DNA from: Dinghuibacter sp035492835
Lineage (GTDB): Bacteria > Bacteroidota > Bacteroidia > Chitinophagales > Chitinophagaceae
Assembly: GCF_035492835.1 (NCBI RefSeq)
Contig: NZ_DATJIY010000018.1
Location: 1-49,894 of the forward strand
DNA: 49,894 nt
Direction: 5' to 3'
Shown: piece after piece, positions 17,683 to 27,523 of the stretch
Layout of the letters: every line of letters begins with the position of its first letter
Numbering within the stretch: position 1 is the first letter of the stretch
Made by a program: the position numbers and the translations under genes
Notes under the pieces: generated by a model
Seen by the model: the letters and a program-made list of their open reading frames with translations, nothing else
Database searches by the model: none
What the model was told of the DNA's origin: nothing

Positions 17683-19618
17683 ACCTATTGCCGCCGCTGT
17701 AACGATTGTCCTCTGTCATAGCTTTCACGCCAGCGCCCAAACGACCCCGCAGGCCAATCCTTACGTCATGCACGGCTCCGCCGTGCAGAATACCTGCAAT
17801 TGCTATACGCTCACGCCCCAGCAGAATTTCCAGGCGGGACAGGTCTGGAACAAGAACGAGATCGACCTGACCCAGTCCTTCGACTATCACTTCAACGTTT
17901 TTTTGGGTTGCCAGACGGGCCTGCTCGGCGCCGACGGCATAGCCTTTGTCCTCCAGCCGATCAACACCAGCCAGGGCAGTACGGGTGACGGCCTGGGTTT
18001 TGGCGGCATCGTCCCTTCACTGGGCGTGACCATCGACACGTATCAGAATACCGAAGACGACGACCCCGCATACGATCACATTGCCTTCCAGGCAAACGGG
18101 GACGTCAACCACGCGGACGCCAACAACCTGGCGGGCCCCGTCCAGGCGCTCGCAAACAACCCCAACATCAAGGATTGCAACTGGCACGTACTCGAGGTCA
18201 AGTGGGACGCGCCTTCCACCACGCTGACCGCCTATATGGACGGCGTAGTCCGGCTGACCCTGACCAAGGACCTCGTGGGCTCCATCTTTAGTGGGAGTCC
18301 CCAGGTGTTCTGGGGCTTTACCGCCAGTACCGGCGGCTCCGACAACCTCCAGCAGTTTTGCACCTCCCTCAACGCAGGTCATTCTTTCCCCTCCAACCAA
18401 ACCTATTGCGAGGACGTGCCGATCACTTTCCGCGACAGCTCCACGTCGTTTGGCAGCATCGTGAACTGGTACTGGGACTTCGGGGACGGGGACACCAGCA
18501 TGCGTCAGAACCCTCCGCCCCATGTCTATCCCAAGGCGGGTGTCTATACCGTTACCCAAAGCGTCCTCGGCAACAACGGCTGCCTGTCCGACCCCAACAA
18601 AACCGTGCTGACCATCGGGACGTACCCCGTGGCGGACTTTATCGTCGGCAACGGTTGCACCGGCCAGCAGCTGCCCCTCGTCAATTCGAGCTTCGACACT
18701 ATAGGACGTTTTGCTACCTGGAACTGGGCGCTGTCGACGGGGCAAACCTTTACCGATTCCCTTCCCGCCATTACCCTGACCCAACCGGGGAACTATAGCC
18801 TTTCGCTGTCCACGGTCAGCGTCGAAGGCTGCGCCAGCAATACCTTCACCCTTCCGTTTACGGTCAACGCCACGCCGGCCGTCACCTTCGACAGGGACTC
18901 GGTTTGCGCGGGCACGCCGCTGGCGCTCAGCGGCACAGCCACCGCGGCCGTTCCCATCCGGCAGTGGTACTGGCAATTGGGGACCGACCTTGATTCCGGC
19001 CAGACCGTAACCCGTGTCTACCCTGCCGAAACCACGTTTATCGCCAGCCTGTGGGCCGAAAGCCCCCAGGGTTGTTATTCGGACACCGTCCAGCAGCCCA
19101 TCGCCATCCAGGCCTCGCATGCCTATGCCGGGCGGGACACCGCCGTCGCGCTGGGTTACCCCATCCAGCTCCAGGGTTCGGGCGGCGCGACCTACGCCTG
19201 GTCGCCCGCCACCGGTCTCAGCGACCCGGATATTGCCAACCCGGTCGCTACCATCGGTGAAGACACCCGATACACCCTCACCGCCTACACCACCGCCGGT
19301 TGCGCCTCCACGGCCACCATCCTGATCAAGGTGTATAAGGGGCCGGCCATCTATGTCCCCAGCGCCTTCACCCCGAACGGCGACGGTGCTAACGACGTTC
19401 TCCGCCTCGTGGCCCCCGGCATCAGGACGCTCAATTATTTTCAGATTTTTGACCGCTGGGGCCACGAAGTCTATCACACCACCGACCTCCAGGCTACCTG
19501 GGACGGTACCGTCTCCGGCACGCCCGCCCCGGATGGTACCTACGTATACACCATCAGCGCCATCGACATGACCGGCCATACGATGACCCAACGGGGTACG
19601 ATCCTGATCATCCGTTAG
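17663..19618 (+). CDS. Lectin/PKD surface protein with type IX (CHU_C) sorting domain, copy 1
   Basis: A 651-aa secreted protein. A signal peptide (ending HASAQ) is followed by a bacterial L-type lectin-like domain (about residues 40-240; DGIAFVLQP, DHIAFQANGDVNH, NWHVLEVKWD). Next is a PKD domain (WYWDFGDGDTS), further Ig-like repeats, and a C-terminal CHU_C domain (YVPSAFTPNGDGANDV to GTILIIR), the type B signal for type IX secretion. It probably binds glycans at the cell surface or outside the cell. The start is uncertain: ATG at 17663 or 17654, both inside the gyrB 3' end, without a clear ribosome site. The next gene is a paralogue. Confidence 0.85.
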   Translation: MPGSTYRPIAAAVTIVLCHSFHASAQTTPQANPYVMHGSAVQNTCNCYTLTPQQNFQAGQVWNKNEIDLTQSFDYHFNVFLGCQTGLLGADGIAFVLQPINTSQGSTGDGLGFGGIVPSLGVTIDTYQNTEDDDPAYDHIAFQANGDVNHADANNLAGPVQALANNPNIKDCNWHVLEVKWDAPSTTLTAYMDGVVRLTLTKDLVGSIFSGSPQVFWGFTASTGGSDNLQQFCTSLNAGHSFPSNQTYCEDVPITFRDSSTSFGSIVNWYWDFGDGDTSMRQNPPPHVYPKAGVYTVTQSVLGNNGCLSDPNKTVLTIGTYPVADFIVGNGCTGQQLPLVNSSFDTIGRFATWNWALSTGQTFTDSLPAITLTQPGNYSLSLSTVSVEGCASNTFTLPFTVNATPAVTFDRDSVCAGTPLALSGTATAAVPIRQWYWQLGTDLDSGQTVTRVYPAETTFIASLWAESPQGCYSDTVQQPIAIQASHAYAGRDTAVALGYPIQLQGSGGATYAWSPATGLSDPDIANPVATIGEDTRYTLTAYTTAGCASTATILIKVYKGPAIYVPSAFTPNGDGANDVLRLVAPGIRTLNYFQIFDRWGHEVYHTTDLQATWDGTVSGTPAPDGTYVYTISAIDMTGHTMTQRGTILIIR

Positions 19619-19650
19619 ACGCCCGCCGCTCCAGTCCCGTATATACTTGC

Positions 19651-21564
19651 GTGGCCCCTCCGCGCGCATACTTTTTCTTCCTCTGCTGGCTGCCCTGTCT
19701 CTCAGCCGGGGCACAATACGTGCTGAACGGGAACGCCACTGCATTGTCCTGCAATTGCTATACTTTGACCCCGGACCAGGCCCACCGGCAAGGGTCCGTA
19801 TGGAACAGTCACGAAATCGACCTTAGCCAGTCCTTCGACTTCCACTTCAAGGTCTTCCTGGGCTGCCGAGTCCAAGGGTCGGACGGCATCGCTTTCGTAC
19901 TGCAGCCCGTTGGAACCGCCATCGGCAGCGACGGGGAAGGTCTTGGATTTTCCGGGATACGGCCGTCGCTGGCGTTGACCATCGACACCCACCTCAACCC
20001 GAACGACGACGACCCACCGTTTGACCACCTGGCCTTCCAGGCGAACGGGGACGTCGACCACGCGGACACGAACAACCTCGCCGGACCGGTGCAGGCCCTG
20101 GCGGGCAGCCCCACCATCAAGGACTGCGCCTGGCACCTGCTCGAGATCAAATGGGACGCCCCCGATACCACTCTTACGGCTTACATCGATGGTGTTTTCC
20201 GCCTGGCGCTCACGCGGGACATAGTCGACAGCGTCTTTTTGGGTAAATCCGCGGTCTATTGGGGTTTCACCGGGGCTACCGGGGCTGGATACAACCTCCA
20301 GCAATTTTGTACCGCCCTCGATGCCCACATCGCCATCAATGACGGCATAACGTGCGCGGGATTACCCGTCGTATTCCGCGACAGCTCGATTTCCTTTGGG
20401 CCAATAGGTGGATGGTATTGGGACTTCGGGGACGGCTCCGGCAGCACGAGCGCCCATCCGCCCCCACACACCTATGCTGCTACCGGCGCGTATACCGTCT
20501 CCGAGGTCATCCAAAGCCAGGACGGTTGCGCTTCGGATACCGCCCGGTCCATCGTGGTCGTCGGCTCTCATCCCCATCCCGGCTTCGTCCCCGGCAATGC
20601 CTGTAGCGGGCGGCCGCTTCCCCTGGTCAACACCAGCACCGACACCCTGGGTGGTTTTGCTTCCTGGCATTGGCAACTCTCCGATGGACGCACGTTCACC
20701 GACTCCTTACCCGTCATCGTGCTGGGCCCTGCCGCCAGCGTCACCTTACGGCTGTCGACAACCAGCGCGCTGGGTTGCGCCGGCGATACCCTGACCGTCG
20801 CCTTTGTCACCCACCCGACGCCCGCGGTCTCTTTTGTGGGGGACTCGGTTTGCGCCGGTCAGCCGTTGAGGCTGCGCGCCGAAAACATCTCGGCCGTATC
20901 CATCGATGACTGGTATTGGCTGCTCGGCGCTACCGCCGACTCCGGTCAAACCGTAACCCCTATTTACCCCACCGAAACGGGTTTTGTCGCCAGCCTTTGG
21001 GCGCGCAGCATCGACGGATGTTATTCCGATACCGTCGGACAACCCATCGCCGTCCAGGCCTCCCACGCCTATGCCGGACAGGATACCGTCATCGCCTTGG
21101 GCGCCTCGCTACCGTTACACGCCGCCGGCGGCCAAACCTACCGCTGGTCCCCGCCCGACGGCCTCACCGACCCCGCGGTCGCCACCCCAGTCGCCACCAT
21201 CGCCCAAACCACCCGCTACACCGTCACCGCCTATACCTCCCTCGGATGCGCCTCCGAGTCCTCCATCCTCGTCGGAGTCTACAAGGGCCCCGCCATCTAT
21301 GTCCCCAACGCCTTCACCCCCAACGGCGACGGCATCAACGACGTCGTCACCCTCACCGCCCCCGGAATACGATCGCTAACCTATTTCCGCATCTACGACC
21401 GCTGGGGCCACCTCGTATTCTCCACCAGCAACCCCCACGCTACTTGGGATGGCACCGTCTCCGGCGCCCCAGTCCCCGCCGGCGCCTACGTCTACAGTCT
21501 CCGCGCCATCGACACAACCGGTAACGCGCTCTCCCAACGCGGCACCATCCTCCTCATCCGATAG
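19651..21564 (+). CDS. Lectin/PKD surface protein with type IX (CHU_C) sorting domain, copy 2
   Basis: A 637-aa tandem paralogue of the preceding gene with the same order: signal peptide (LPCLSAGAQ), lectin-like domain (SDGIAFVLQP, DHLAFQANGDVDHAD), PKD (WYWDFGDGSGS), Ig-like repeats, CHU_C (YVPNAFTPNGDGINDV to GTILLIR). The lectin and CHU_C domains are very close to copy 1; the central repeats differ more. It starts at GTG 19651, the only plausible start in frame after the preceding stop, 32 bp past copy 1. Both copies are likely exported by the type IX system and may bind different glycans. Confidence 0.85.
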   Translation: MAPPRAYFFFLCWLPCLSAGAQYVLNGNATALSCNCYTLTPDQAHRQGSVWNSHEIDLSQSFDFHFKVFLGCRVQGSDGIAFVLQPVGTAIGSDGEGLGFSGIRPSLALTIDTHLNPNDDDPPFDHLAFQANGDVDHADTNNLAGPVQALAGSPTIKDCAWHLLEIKWDAPDTTLTAYIDGVFRLALTRDIVDSVFLGKSAVYWGFTGATGAGYNLQQFCTALDAHIAINDGITCAGLPVVFRDSSISFGPIGGWYWDFGDGSGSTSAHPPPHTYAATGAYTVSEVIQSQDGCASDTARSIVVVGSHPHPGFVPGNACSGRPLPLVNTSTDTLGGFASWHWQLSDGRTFTDSLPVIVLGPAASVTLRLSTTSALGCAGDTLTVAFVTHPTPAVSFVGDSVCAGQPLRLRAENISAVSIDDWYWLLGATADSGQTVTPIYPTETGFVASLWARSIDGCYSDTVGQPIAVQASHAYAGQDTVIALGASLPLHAAGGQTYRWSPPDGLTDPAVATPVATIAQTTRYTVTAYTSLGCASESSILVGVYKGPAIYVPNAFTPNGDGINDVVTLTAPGIRSLTYFRIYDRWGHLVFSTSNPHATWDGTVSGAPVPAGAYVYSLRAIDTTGNALSQRGTILLIR

Positions 21565-21669
21565 CAAGCGTGCCTGGACATGTCGTAAAGGGAGGTGAGT
21601 GCCTCTTCTGGATGCCCTTGATGGTGACGAGCTGCCCGATACATTGAACAGCAACGCACATGACGAGAA

Positions 21670-21681
21670 TTGTTTAAACAA
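21670..21681. promoter_or_regulatory. 12-bp palindrome upstream of the M28 peptidase gene
   Basis: TTGTTTAAACAA is a perfect palindrome 18 nt before the ATG at 21700, in an otherwise featureless 135-bp gap. It could be an operator; no matching regulator is known. Confidence 0.3.
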
Positions 21682-21699
21682 GAATTTTTATATTACGGT

Positions 21700-23052
21700 A
21701 TGATCAGACTGATTGCAACCCTTGGCCTCCTCCTGGCCGTAAGCAACCCAACCCACGCGCAAACTATTATCGACCGGGACCCCGAAATCGCTTCCATGGT
21801 CCGGGAAGTAAACCCCGACTCCCTTAAATCTTTTATTACCCAGATGGTCGCCTTTGGCACCCGGAGCACCGTTAGCTCCACTACGGACCCCAAACGTGGC
21901 ATTGGCGCCGCCCGGAATTGGGTCCTCGCCACTTTCCAGCGTTTTGCCGCGGCCTCGGAAGGCCGGATGACGGCAATCCTCGACACCACGACATACGCCG
22001 CCGACGGGCGCCGCGTCACCAGCTCCGTCAACCTCGGGAACGTCGTGGCCACCCTCAAGGGTACGGACCCGAACGACCACCGCATATTTGTCATCAGCGG
22101 CCACCTCGACAGCCGGCGGACCGACGTCATGGACGGCTCGGGCGACGCCCCCGGGGCCAACGACGACGGCAGTGGTAGCGCCGCGGTCCTCGAATGCGCC
22201 CGCATCATGAGCCGCCACCACTTCGGCGCCACCATCATTTTCGTCACCGTCAGCGGGGAAGAGCAGGGCCTGCTGGGCTCCGGCGTCCTGGCCAAAAAGG
22301 CCAAGGACCAGGGTTGGAACATAGTAGCGATGCTCAATAACGACATCGTCGGCTCCAACAACAGCAGCGAAACGAACATCATAAATAACACCCAGGTCCG
22401 TGTGTTCAGCGAGGGTCTGCCGATCTACAGCATCGAAACACAGGCAAAGAAAATACGCCAGCTGGGTCTGGAAAACGACAGCGACTCGCGTCTCCTGTCG
22501 CGGTACGTCAAGGAAACCGGCGAGCGCTATGTCGACAACCTCCAGGTCGTCCAGATTTACCGCCCCGACCGCTTCCTCCGCGGCGGAGACCACTCCCCCT
22601 TCCAGGAGAACGGATTCGCGGCCGTCCGCATCACCGAAATGAACGAGAACTACACCCGCCAGCACCAGGACGTCCGCGTTGCCGGCGGCATCCAATACGG
22701 GGACTTACCTGAGTTCATCGACTTCGAGTACCTCCGCAAGAACACCGCCCTCAACCTCGCCTGTCTGGCCAACCTCGCCAAGGCCCCCGGCAGCCCCGTC
22801 TCCCCGAACGTCCTCACCCGCGAACTGACCAACAACACCCACCTTACCTGGAAGGCCCCCGCCGTTGGCGCGCCCCGCGGATACTACATACTTGTCCGTG
22901 AAACCACCAGCCCCGTCTGGCAGCGTAAGATATTCACCACCGACACCGACGTACTATTGCCCCTTTCCAAGGACAACTACTTTTTCGGCGTCCAATCCGT
23001 CGGCCCCACCGGCAACGAATCCCTCCCCGTGATCCCGCTGCCCGGCCGCTAA
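21700..23052 (+). CDS. Secreted M28-family zinc aminopeptidase
   Basis: A 450-aa exported peptidase. The signal peptide is MIRLIATLGLLLAVSNPTHAQ. The di-zinc ligands of family M28 are in place: His and Asp in SGHLDSR, Asp in GANDDGSGSAAVLE, Glu in SGEEQGLLGS, Asp in NNDIVGS, and His in GGDHSPFQENGFAAVRI. A C-terminal FN3-like domain (about residues 365-450, HLTWKAPAVGAPRGYYILVRE) follows. It probably removes amino acids from peptides in the periplasm or outside. No type IX tail is seen. It ends 18 bp from the convergent murI stop. Confidence 0.88.
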   Translation: MIRLIATLGLLLAVSNPTHAQTIIDRDPEIASMVREVNPDSLKSFITQMVAFGTRSTVSSTTDPKRGIGAARNWVLATFQRFAAASEGRMTAILDTTTYAADGRRVTSSVNLGNVVATLKGTDPNDHRIFVISGHLDSRRTDVMDGSGDAPGANDDGSGSAAVLECARIMSRHHFGATIIFVTVSGEEQGLLGSGVLAKKAKDQGWNIVAMLNNDIVGSNNSSETNIINNTQVRVFSEGLPIYSIETQAKKIRQLGLENDSDSRLLSRYVKETGERYVDNLQVVQIYRPDRFLRGGDHSPFQENGFAAVRITEMNENYTRQHQDVRVAGGIQYGDLPEFIDFEYLRKNTALNLACLANLAKAPGSPVSPNVLTRELTNNTHLTWKAPAVGAPRGYYILVRETTSPVWQRKIFTTDTDVLLPLSKDNYFFGVQSVGPTGNESLPVIPLPGR

Positions 23053-23070
23053 CCGGTCCGCCAGCGGCGC

Positions 23071-23904
23071 CTAAACGCCTACATCCAGGTGATTCGCCTT
23101 GAGGGCGTGCTCGAAGAAGATACCGGCGAGCCGCTCGAAGGAAGCGGGTGTCTCGGTGGTATAGAAGGAGAGCCGCCCCGTGCGCGACAACCGCGCCTCG
23201 AGGGATGGATGACGAATAAGGTAATCCGCCAGGCTACGGGCGACGATCTCGCCCTGGGAGAGGATGCGCATGGAAGGAGACACGTACGCCCGGATTTTGT
23301 CCACGAGCAAAGGATAATGCGTGCAACCCAGCACCAGCGTATCGATACGCGGCGACTGCGCCAGGATCGCATCCAGGTATTTAGAAATAAAGTAATCGGC
23401 GCCCGGCCCATCGGCCTCGCCGTTCTCGACCAACGGGACCCAAAGCGGGCAAGCCTGTTGGTAAACGCGGATATCGGGGAAGAATTTGGCGATCTCGATG
23501 GGGTAAGACTCGGAGGTAACGGTTCCGACGGTCCCCAGGATGCCGACCTCGCGCGTCAGGGAATATTGGCCTACAATCTCGGTGGTTGGGCGGATGACCC
23601 CGAGAACGCGCCGCAGGGGGTCGCCCATCAGCGGAAGATCGCTCTGCTGAATGGTGCGCAGGGCCTTCGCCGAGGAGGTGTTACACGCCACGATCACCAG
23701 CGGACACCCCATATCGAAGAGGTGCCGCACGCACTCCAGGGTGTAATGATAGACGGTCTCGAAGGAGCGGCCACCGTAGGGCGCGCGGGCGTTGTCTCCC
23801 AGATAGAGATAGTCGTACGCGGGCAGTTGCCGTACAAACTCCTTTAATACGGTGAGCCCGCCGTAACCCGAATCAAAAACGCCAATAGGTCCCTGCTGTT
23901 GCAT
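23071..23904 (-). CDS. murI: Glutamate racemase
   Basis: A 277-aa cofactor-independent racemase that makes D-glutamate for peptidoglycan. The catalytic pieces are visible: Asp11 in FDSGYGG, Cys74 in ACNTSSA and Cys194 in LGCTHYPLL. The ATG at 23904 (MQQQGPIGVFDSG) is the family-typical start. It follows mfd by 31 bp on the same strand; a 7-of-8 -7 box (TATATTTA, minus, 23908-23915) in that gap could give it its own promoter. Confidence 0.94.
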   Translation of the reverse strand: MQQQGPIGVFDSGYGGLTVLKEFVRQLPAYDYLYLGDNARAPYGGRSFETVYHYTLECVRHLFDMGCPLVIVACNTSSAKALRTIQQSDLPLMGDPLRRVLGVIRPTTEIVGQYSLTREVGILGTVGTVTSESYPIEIAKFFPDIRVYQQACPLWVPLVENGEADGPGADYFISKYLDAILAQSPRIDTLVLGCTHYPLLVDKIRAYVSPSMRILSQGEIVARSLADYLIRHPSLEARLSRTGRLSFYTTETPASFERLAGIFFEHALKANHLDVGV

Positions 23905-23935
23905 AGTTAAATATACGTCGAACCCTGAAAGCGCG

Positions 23936-26900
23936 CTACGCCTCCGCGGCCGCCGCCGCAAATTGCTGCATATTGCCCAGCATCTGGTGTACCCTATCCA
24001 TCCCCGTCATATCCGAGATCACGAGGAAGAAATTCTTCCCTACCTGGCGAAGACGCGCCTTATTGGTGTGCGTTTGGATAAACTGCATGATCCGCTGGAA
24101 GACGGCCGACTCGAAATAGGGCGAATCGGGGTTGCCGATAAAATAGCAGCGGAGGGCCCCGTCCTTCAACACGAGTTTTTCCATGCCCAGCTCGATGGCC
24201 AGCCGGCGGCAGCGGACCGTCGTAAACAGGTCCTCGACCTGCTGGGGAATCGGGCCAAAACGGTCGCCCATCTCGTGATAGAACGTCCGTAGCTCGTCCT
24301 CGCTTTCACAGTTGTCCAGGCGGGTATAGAGCGACAGCCGCTCGGTAATGCTTTCCACGTATTCGTCGGGGATCAGTATCTCCAGGTCGGTGTCGATGGT
24401 GCAATCGTGCACGAAGTCATCCTGCTGTTGGATTTCCTGGCGGAAAAGGTCCTTGAATTCGGTACGCTTCAATTCCCGGATGGCCTCGTCCAGGATCTTC
24501 TGGTACATCTCGAAGCCGATCTCGGCCATGAAGCCGCTCTGCTCGCCGCCCAGCATGTTACCCGCCCCGCGGATGTCGAGGTCCCGCATGGCGATCTGAA
24601 AACCGCTCCCGAGCTCGCTGTGCTGCTCCAGGGTCTGGAGGCGTTTGCGGGAATCGGCGGGGAGCGTGCTCATCGGGGGCGCCAGCAGGTAGCAAAACGC
24701 CTTTTTGTTGCTCCGGCCCACCCGGCCGCGCAGCTGGTGGAGGTCGCTCAACCCGAACTGGTGGGCGTTGTTGACGATGATGGTATTGACGTTGGGGATG
24801 TCGACTCCGCTCTCCACGATGTTCGTGCAGACCAGGACGTCGTACTTCCGGTCGATAAAGTCCATGATACGCTCTTCCAGGTCGTGGCCTTCCATCTGCC
24901 CGTGCGCCATCCCCACGGACAGGTCGGGGCATAGCGACTGGACCAGTCCCACCATCTCCGGCAGGCTCTGTACGCGGTTGTGGATAAAGAACACCTGGCC
25001 GCCGCGTTCCGTTTCAAAATAGATCGCGTCCCGGATAAAGTCCTGGTTGAACACCTGGACCTCGGTCTGGATCGGCTGGCGGTTTGGCGGGGGCGTATTG
25101 ATAATGCTCAGGTCGCGAGCGCCCATCAAGCTGAACTGGAGGGTGCGTGGGATAGGCGTGGCCGTGAGCGTGAGGCAGTCCACGTTTGTCTTGAGCGTCT
25201 TCAGCTTCTCCTTGGCGCCCACGCCGAACTTTTGTTCTTCGTCGATCACCATCAGGCCCAGGTCCTTGAATTTTACTTCTTTCCCCAGCAGCGCGTGGGT
25301 GCCGACCATGATATCGATCTTGCCCGAACGCAACCGCTCCAACGTTTCCTTTTTCTCCCTGGACGACTTGAACCGGTTGATATAGTCCACGGTCACGGGG
25401 AAGTCCTTCATCCGTTCGCTAAAGGTCTTATAGTGCTGAAAGGCGAGGATGGTCGTGGGCACCAGGACTACCGCCTGTTTCCCGTCGCAAACCGTTTTGA
25501 AGGCGGCCCTGATGGCGATCTCCGTCTTGCCGAAACCCACGTCCCCGCAGACTAGCCTGTCCATGGGGGAGGGCGACTCCATATCCCGTTTGACGTCCGT
25601 CGTAGCCTTGCTCTGGTCGGGCGTATCCTCGTATATGAACGAGGCCTCCAGCTCCGTCTGGAGGTAGTTGTCGGGAGCGTGCGCAAAACCCACCTGGGCC
25701 TTGCGCTGGGCATAGAGCTTGATAAGGTCGAAGGCGATCTCCTTGACCCGGGTCTTGGTCTTTTCCTTGAGCCGCTGCCAGGCCTCGCTGCCGATCTTGT
25801 TGATCTTGGGCACCGTCCCCTCCTTACCCGTGTATTTGCTGATCTTGTGGAGGGAGTTGATGTTGACGTACAGGATGTCGCCGTCCTTGTACAGGATGCG
25901 GACGGCCTCTTGCAGGTGACCGTTGGATTCAATTTTCTGGAGGCCGCTGTAGGTCCCCACGCCATGATCGATGTGGGTCACGTAGTCGCCGGGTTGGAGT
26001 TCCCGGAGCGTACGCAGCGTGAGCGCCTTGCTTTTGTTGTAGGCCTGCTTGACGCGGTACTTGTGGTACCGCTGGAATATCTGGTGGTCCGTATAACAGA
26101 CGACCTTGTTGCCTTCGTCGATAAACCCTTCGTGTATGGCCGTCGCCAGCGGCGTAAAGGGTATCTCCGCCTTCAGGTCGCTGAAAATGCTGTGGAGGCG
26201 TTCCAGCTGGCGGGGGTTCTCGGCAAAAAGGAAGAGGCTGAAGCCCTTTTTCTCCCATCGCTGCAGGTCCGCGATCAGCATGTCGAACTTCCGGTTGAAG
26301 GCGGGTTGCTCCAGGGTCGGAAAGACGATGTCGATTCCGCCCCAGTGCGGCTTGTAGCCAAACTCAATGATATGTCTGGCGCCAAATTGCCCGTGCAGGT
26401 CCGCCTCGTTGACGAACTCTTCCGGGCTCACCAGCCCCTTGAGGGTTTCTTCGTTGTCTTCCCGCGGCTTGAAGGGTTCGAGCTTCTCCCGCTGGAAAAA
26501 CAACTGCAGGTCCTCCTCCTGCACCAGGAGCTTCTCGCGGATCAGGTCATAGTCCTGTAGCCAGACGACCGTGTTCTCCGGGAGGAATTCCAGGAGGCTT
26601 ATTTTTTCCTTTTGATCGAAGTTGGTCTCGATATTGGGGATAATATTGACCTGAAGCAACTTACGCTCGCTCAACTGTGACTCCGGGTCAAACAGCCGGA
26701 TGGAATCCACCTCATTCCCGAACAGCTCCACCCGGTAGGGCTTCTCGTTGCCAAAAGAATAGATGTCCAGGATGCCACCCCGCATGGCGAACTGCCCCGG
26801 CTCATATACGAAGTCCGTCCGGTCGAAACCGTACCCCACCATTTTTTCCAGCAGCGCCTCGACGGCCAGCGTATCCCCGGTCTTTATGGAAATGACATTT

Positions 26901-27334
26901 CCCGACAGCTCCCGGGCCATGACCACTTTTTCGAACAAGGCCTCGGGATAGGTCACGATGACCTTTTTTCGGATCGATGGCGCACTGCACTTCATCAACG
27001 CCTCCGTCCGCAGCATCACGTGGCTGCTGTTGAGCAAGCGGTAGTTTTTGCGGTTCTTGAAAGAAGAAGGGAAATAAAGTATGTCCAACGCCCCGGTCAG
27101 GTTTTCGACCGTATTGTGAAAGTAGGCCGCCTCTTCGGAATCGTTCAGCACCACCAGGTGGTTCCAGTCCTGCAGGGACGGGTTCCGGAAGAGCCCCGCA
27201 CAGATAAATTCTGACGAGCTCCCGTGGAGTGGCCCGACGTGAAAACGTTGCGGACCGGGCATGGAAAGCCCCTCCACCAGCGGGGAAAGGCGGTTATCGC
27301 TCGAATATCTGTCTAAAAGCCACTGCAAATTCAT
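23936..27334 (-). CDS. mfd: Transcription-repair coupling factor
   Basis: A 1132-aa SF2 translocase that removes stalled RNA polymerase from DNA lesions and recruits the UvrABC excision system. UvrB-like N-terminal modules are followed by the CarD-like RNA polymerase interaction domain (LQPGDYVTHIDHGVGTYSG, near residue 446), then Walker A GDVGFGKTE (near 596), DEEQ (near 696), and a TRCF C-terminal domain. Length is normal. The ATG at 27334 (MNLQWLLDRYSSD) is taken because a perfect TAACTTTG box ends 9 nt upstream; the longer frame lacks support. It is followed by murI. Confidence 0.95.
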   Translation of the reverse strand: MNLQWLLDRYSSDNRLSPLVEGLSMPGPQRFHVGPLHGSSSEFICAGLFRNPSLQDWNHLVVLNDSEEAAYFHNTVENLTGALDILYFPSSFKNRKNYRLLNSSHVMLRTEALMKCSAPSIRKKVIVTYPEALFEKVVMARELSGNVISIKTGDTLAVEALLEKMVGYGFDRTDFVYEPGQFAMRGGILDIYSFGNEKPYRVELFGNEVDSIRLFDPESQLSERKLLQVNIIPNIETNFDQKEKISLLEFLPENTVVWLQDYDLIREKLLVQEEDLQLFFQREKLEPFKPREDNEETLKGLVSPEEFVNEADLHGQFGARHIIEFGYKPHWGGIDIVFPTLEQPAFNRKFDMLIADLQRWEKKGFSLFLFAENPRQLERLHSIFSDLKAEIPFTPLATAIHEGFIDEGNKVVCYTDHQIFQRYHKYRVKQAYNKSKALTLRTLRELQPGDYVTHIDHGVGTYSGLQKIESNGHLQEAVRILYKDGDILYVNINSLHKISKYTGKEGTVPKINKIGSEAWQRLKEKTKTRVKEIAFDLIKLYAQRKAQVGFAHAPDNYLQTELEASFIYEDTPDQSKATTDVKRDMESPSPMDRLVCGDVGFGKTEIAIRAAFKTVCDGKQAVVLVPTTILAFQHYKTFSERMKDFPVTVDYINRFKSSREKKETLERLRSGKIDIMVGTHALLGKEVKFKDLGLMVIDEEQKFGVGAKEKLKTLKTNVDCLTLTATPIPRTLQFSLMGARDLSIINTPPPNRQPIQTEVQVFNQDFIRDAIYFETERGGQVFFIHNRVQSLPEMVGLVQSLCPDLSVGMAHGQMEGHDLEERIMDFIDRKYDVLVCTNIVESGVDIPNVNTIIVNNAHQFGLSDLHQLRGRVGRSNKKAFCYLLAPPMSTLPADSRKRLQTLEQHSELGSGFQIAMRDLDIRGAGNMLGGEQSGFMAEIGFEMYQKILDEAIRELKRTEFKDLFRQEIQQQDDFVHDCTIDTDLEILIPDEYVESITERLSLYTRLDNCESEDELRTFYHEMGDRFGPIPQQVEDLFTTVRCRRLAIELGMEKLVLKDGALRCYFIGNPDSPYFESAVFQRIMQFIQTHTNKARLRQVGKNFFLVISDMTGMDRVHQMLGNMQQFAAAAAEA

Positions 27335-27343
27335 CCGCGGACG

Positions 27344-27351
27344 CAAAGTTA
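27344..27351 (-). promoter_or_regulatory. TAnnTTTG -7 box for mfd
   Basis: TAACTTTG on the minus strand, 9 nt before the ATG. It predicts a leader of only a few bases. Confidence 0.5.
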
Positions 27352-27523
27352 CGCAATTTGCCCCAGCGCACCGCCACATCCGCCTCCGGACCTCCATGAT
27401 CCGCCTCCACACCCGCGCGTCGCCTTAAACCTTTTAGCACATTTTTCCTGAAATAAACTTGCATTTAACAAAAAAATATCATTAGCTTTACCCCCACTAG
27501 AGAACGATTGCTTGCCATTTTAT

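Noticed and set aside
21599..21620. GTGCCTCTT after the second lectin gene, as a third copy of the hairpin element
   Set aside because: Only the short lead matches; no hairpin follows it.
27352..27523. A regulatory RNA or extra gene between mfd and the membrane protein
   Set aside because: AT-rich, with no stable fold, box or open frame that I can support.
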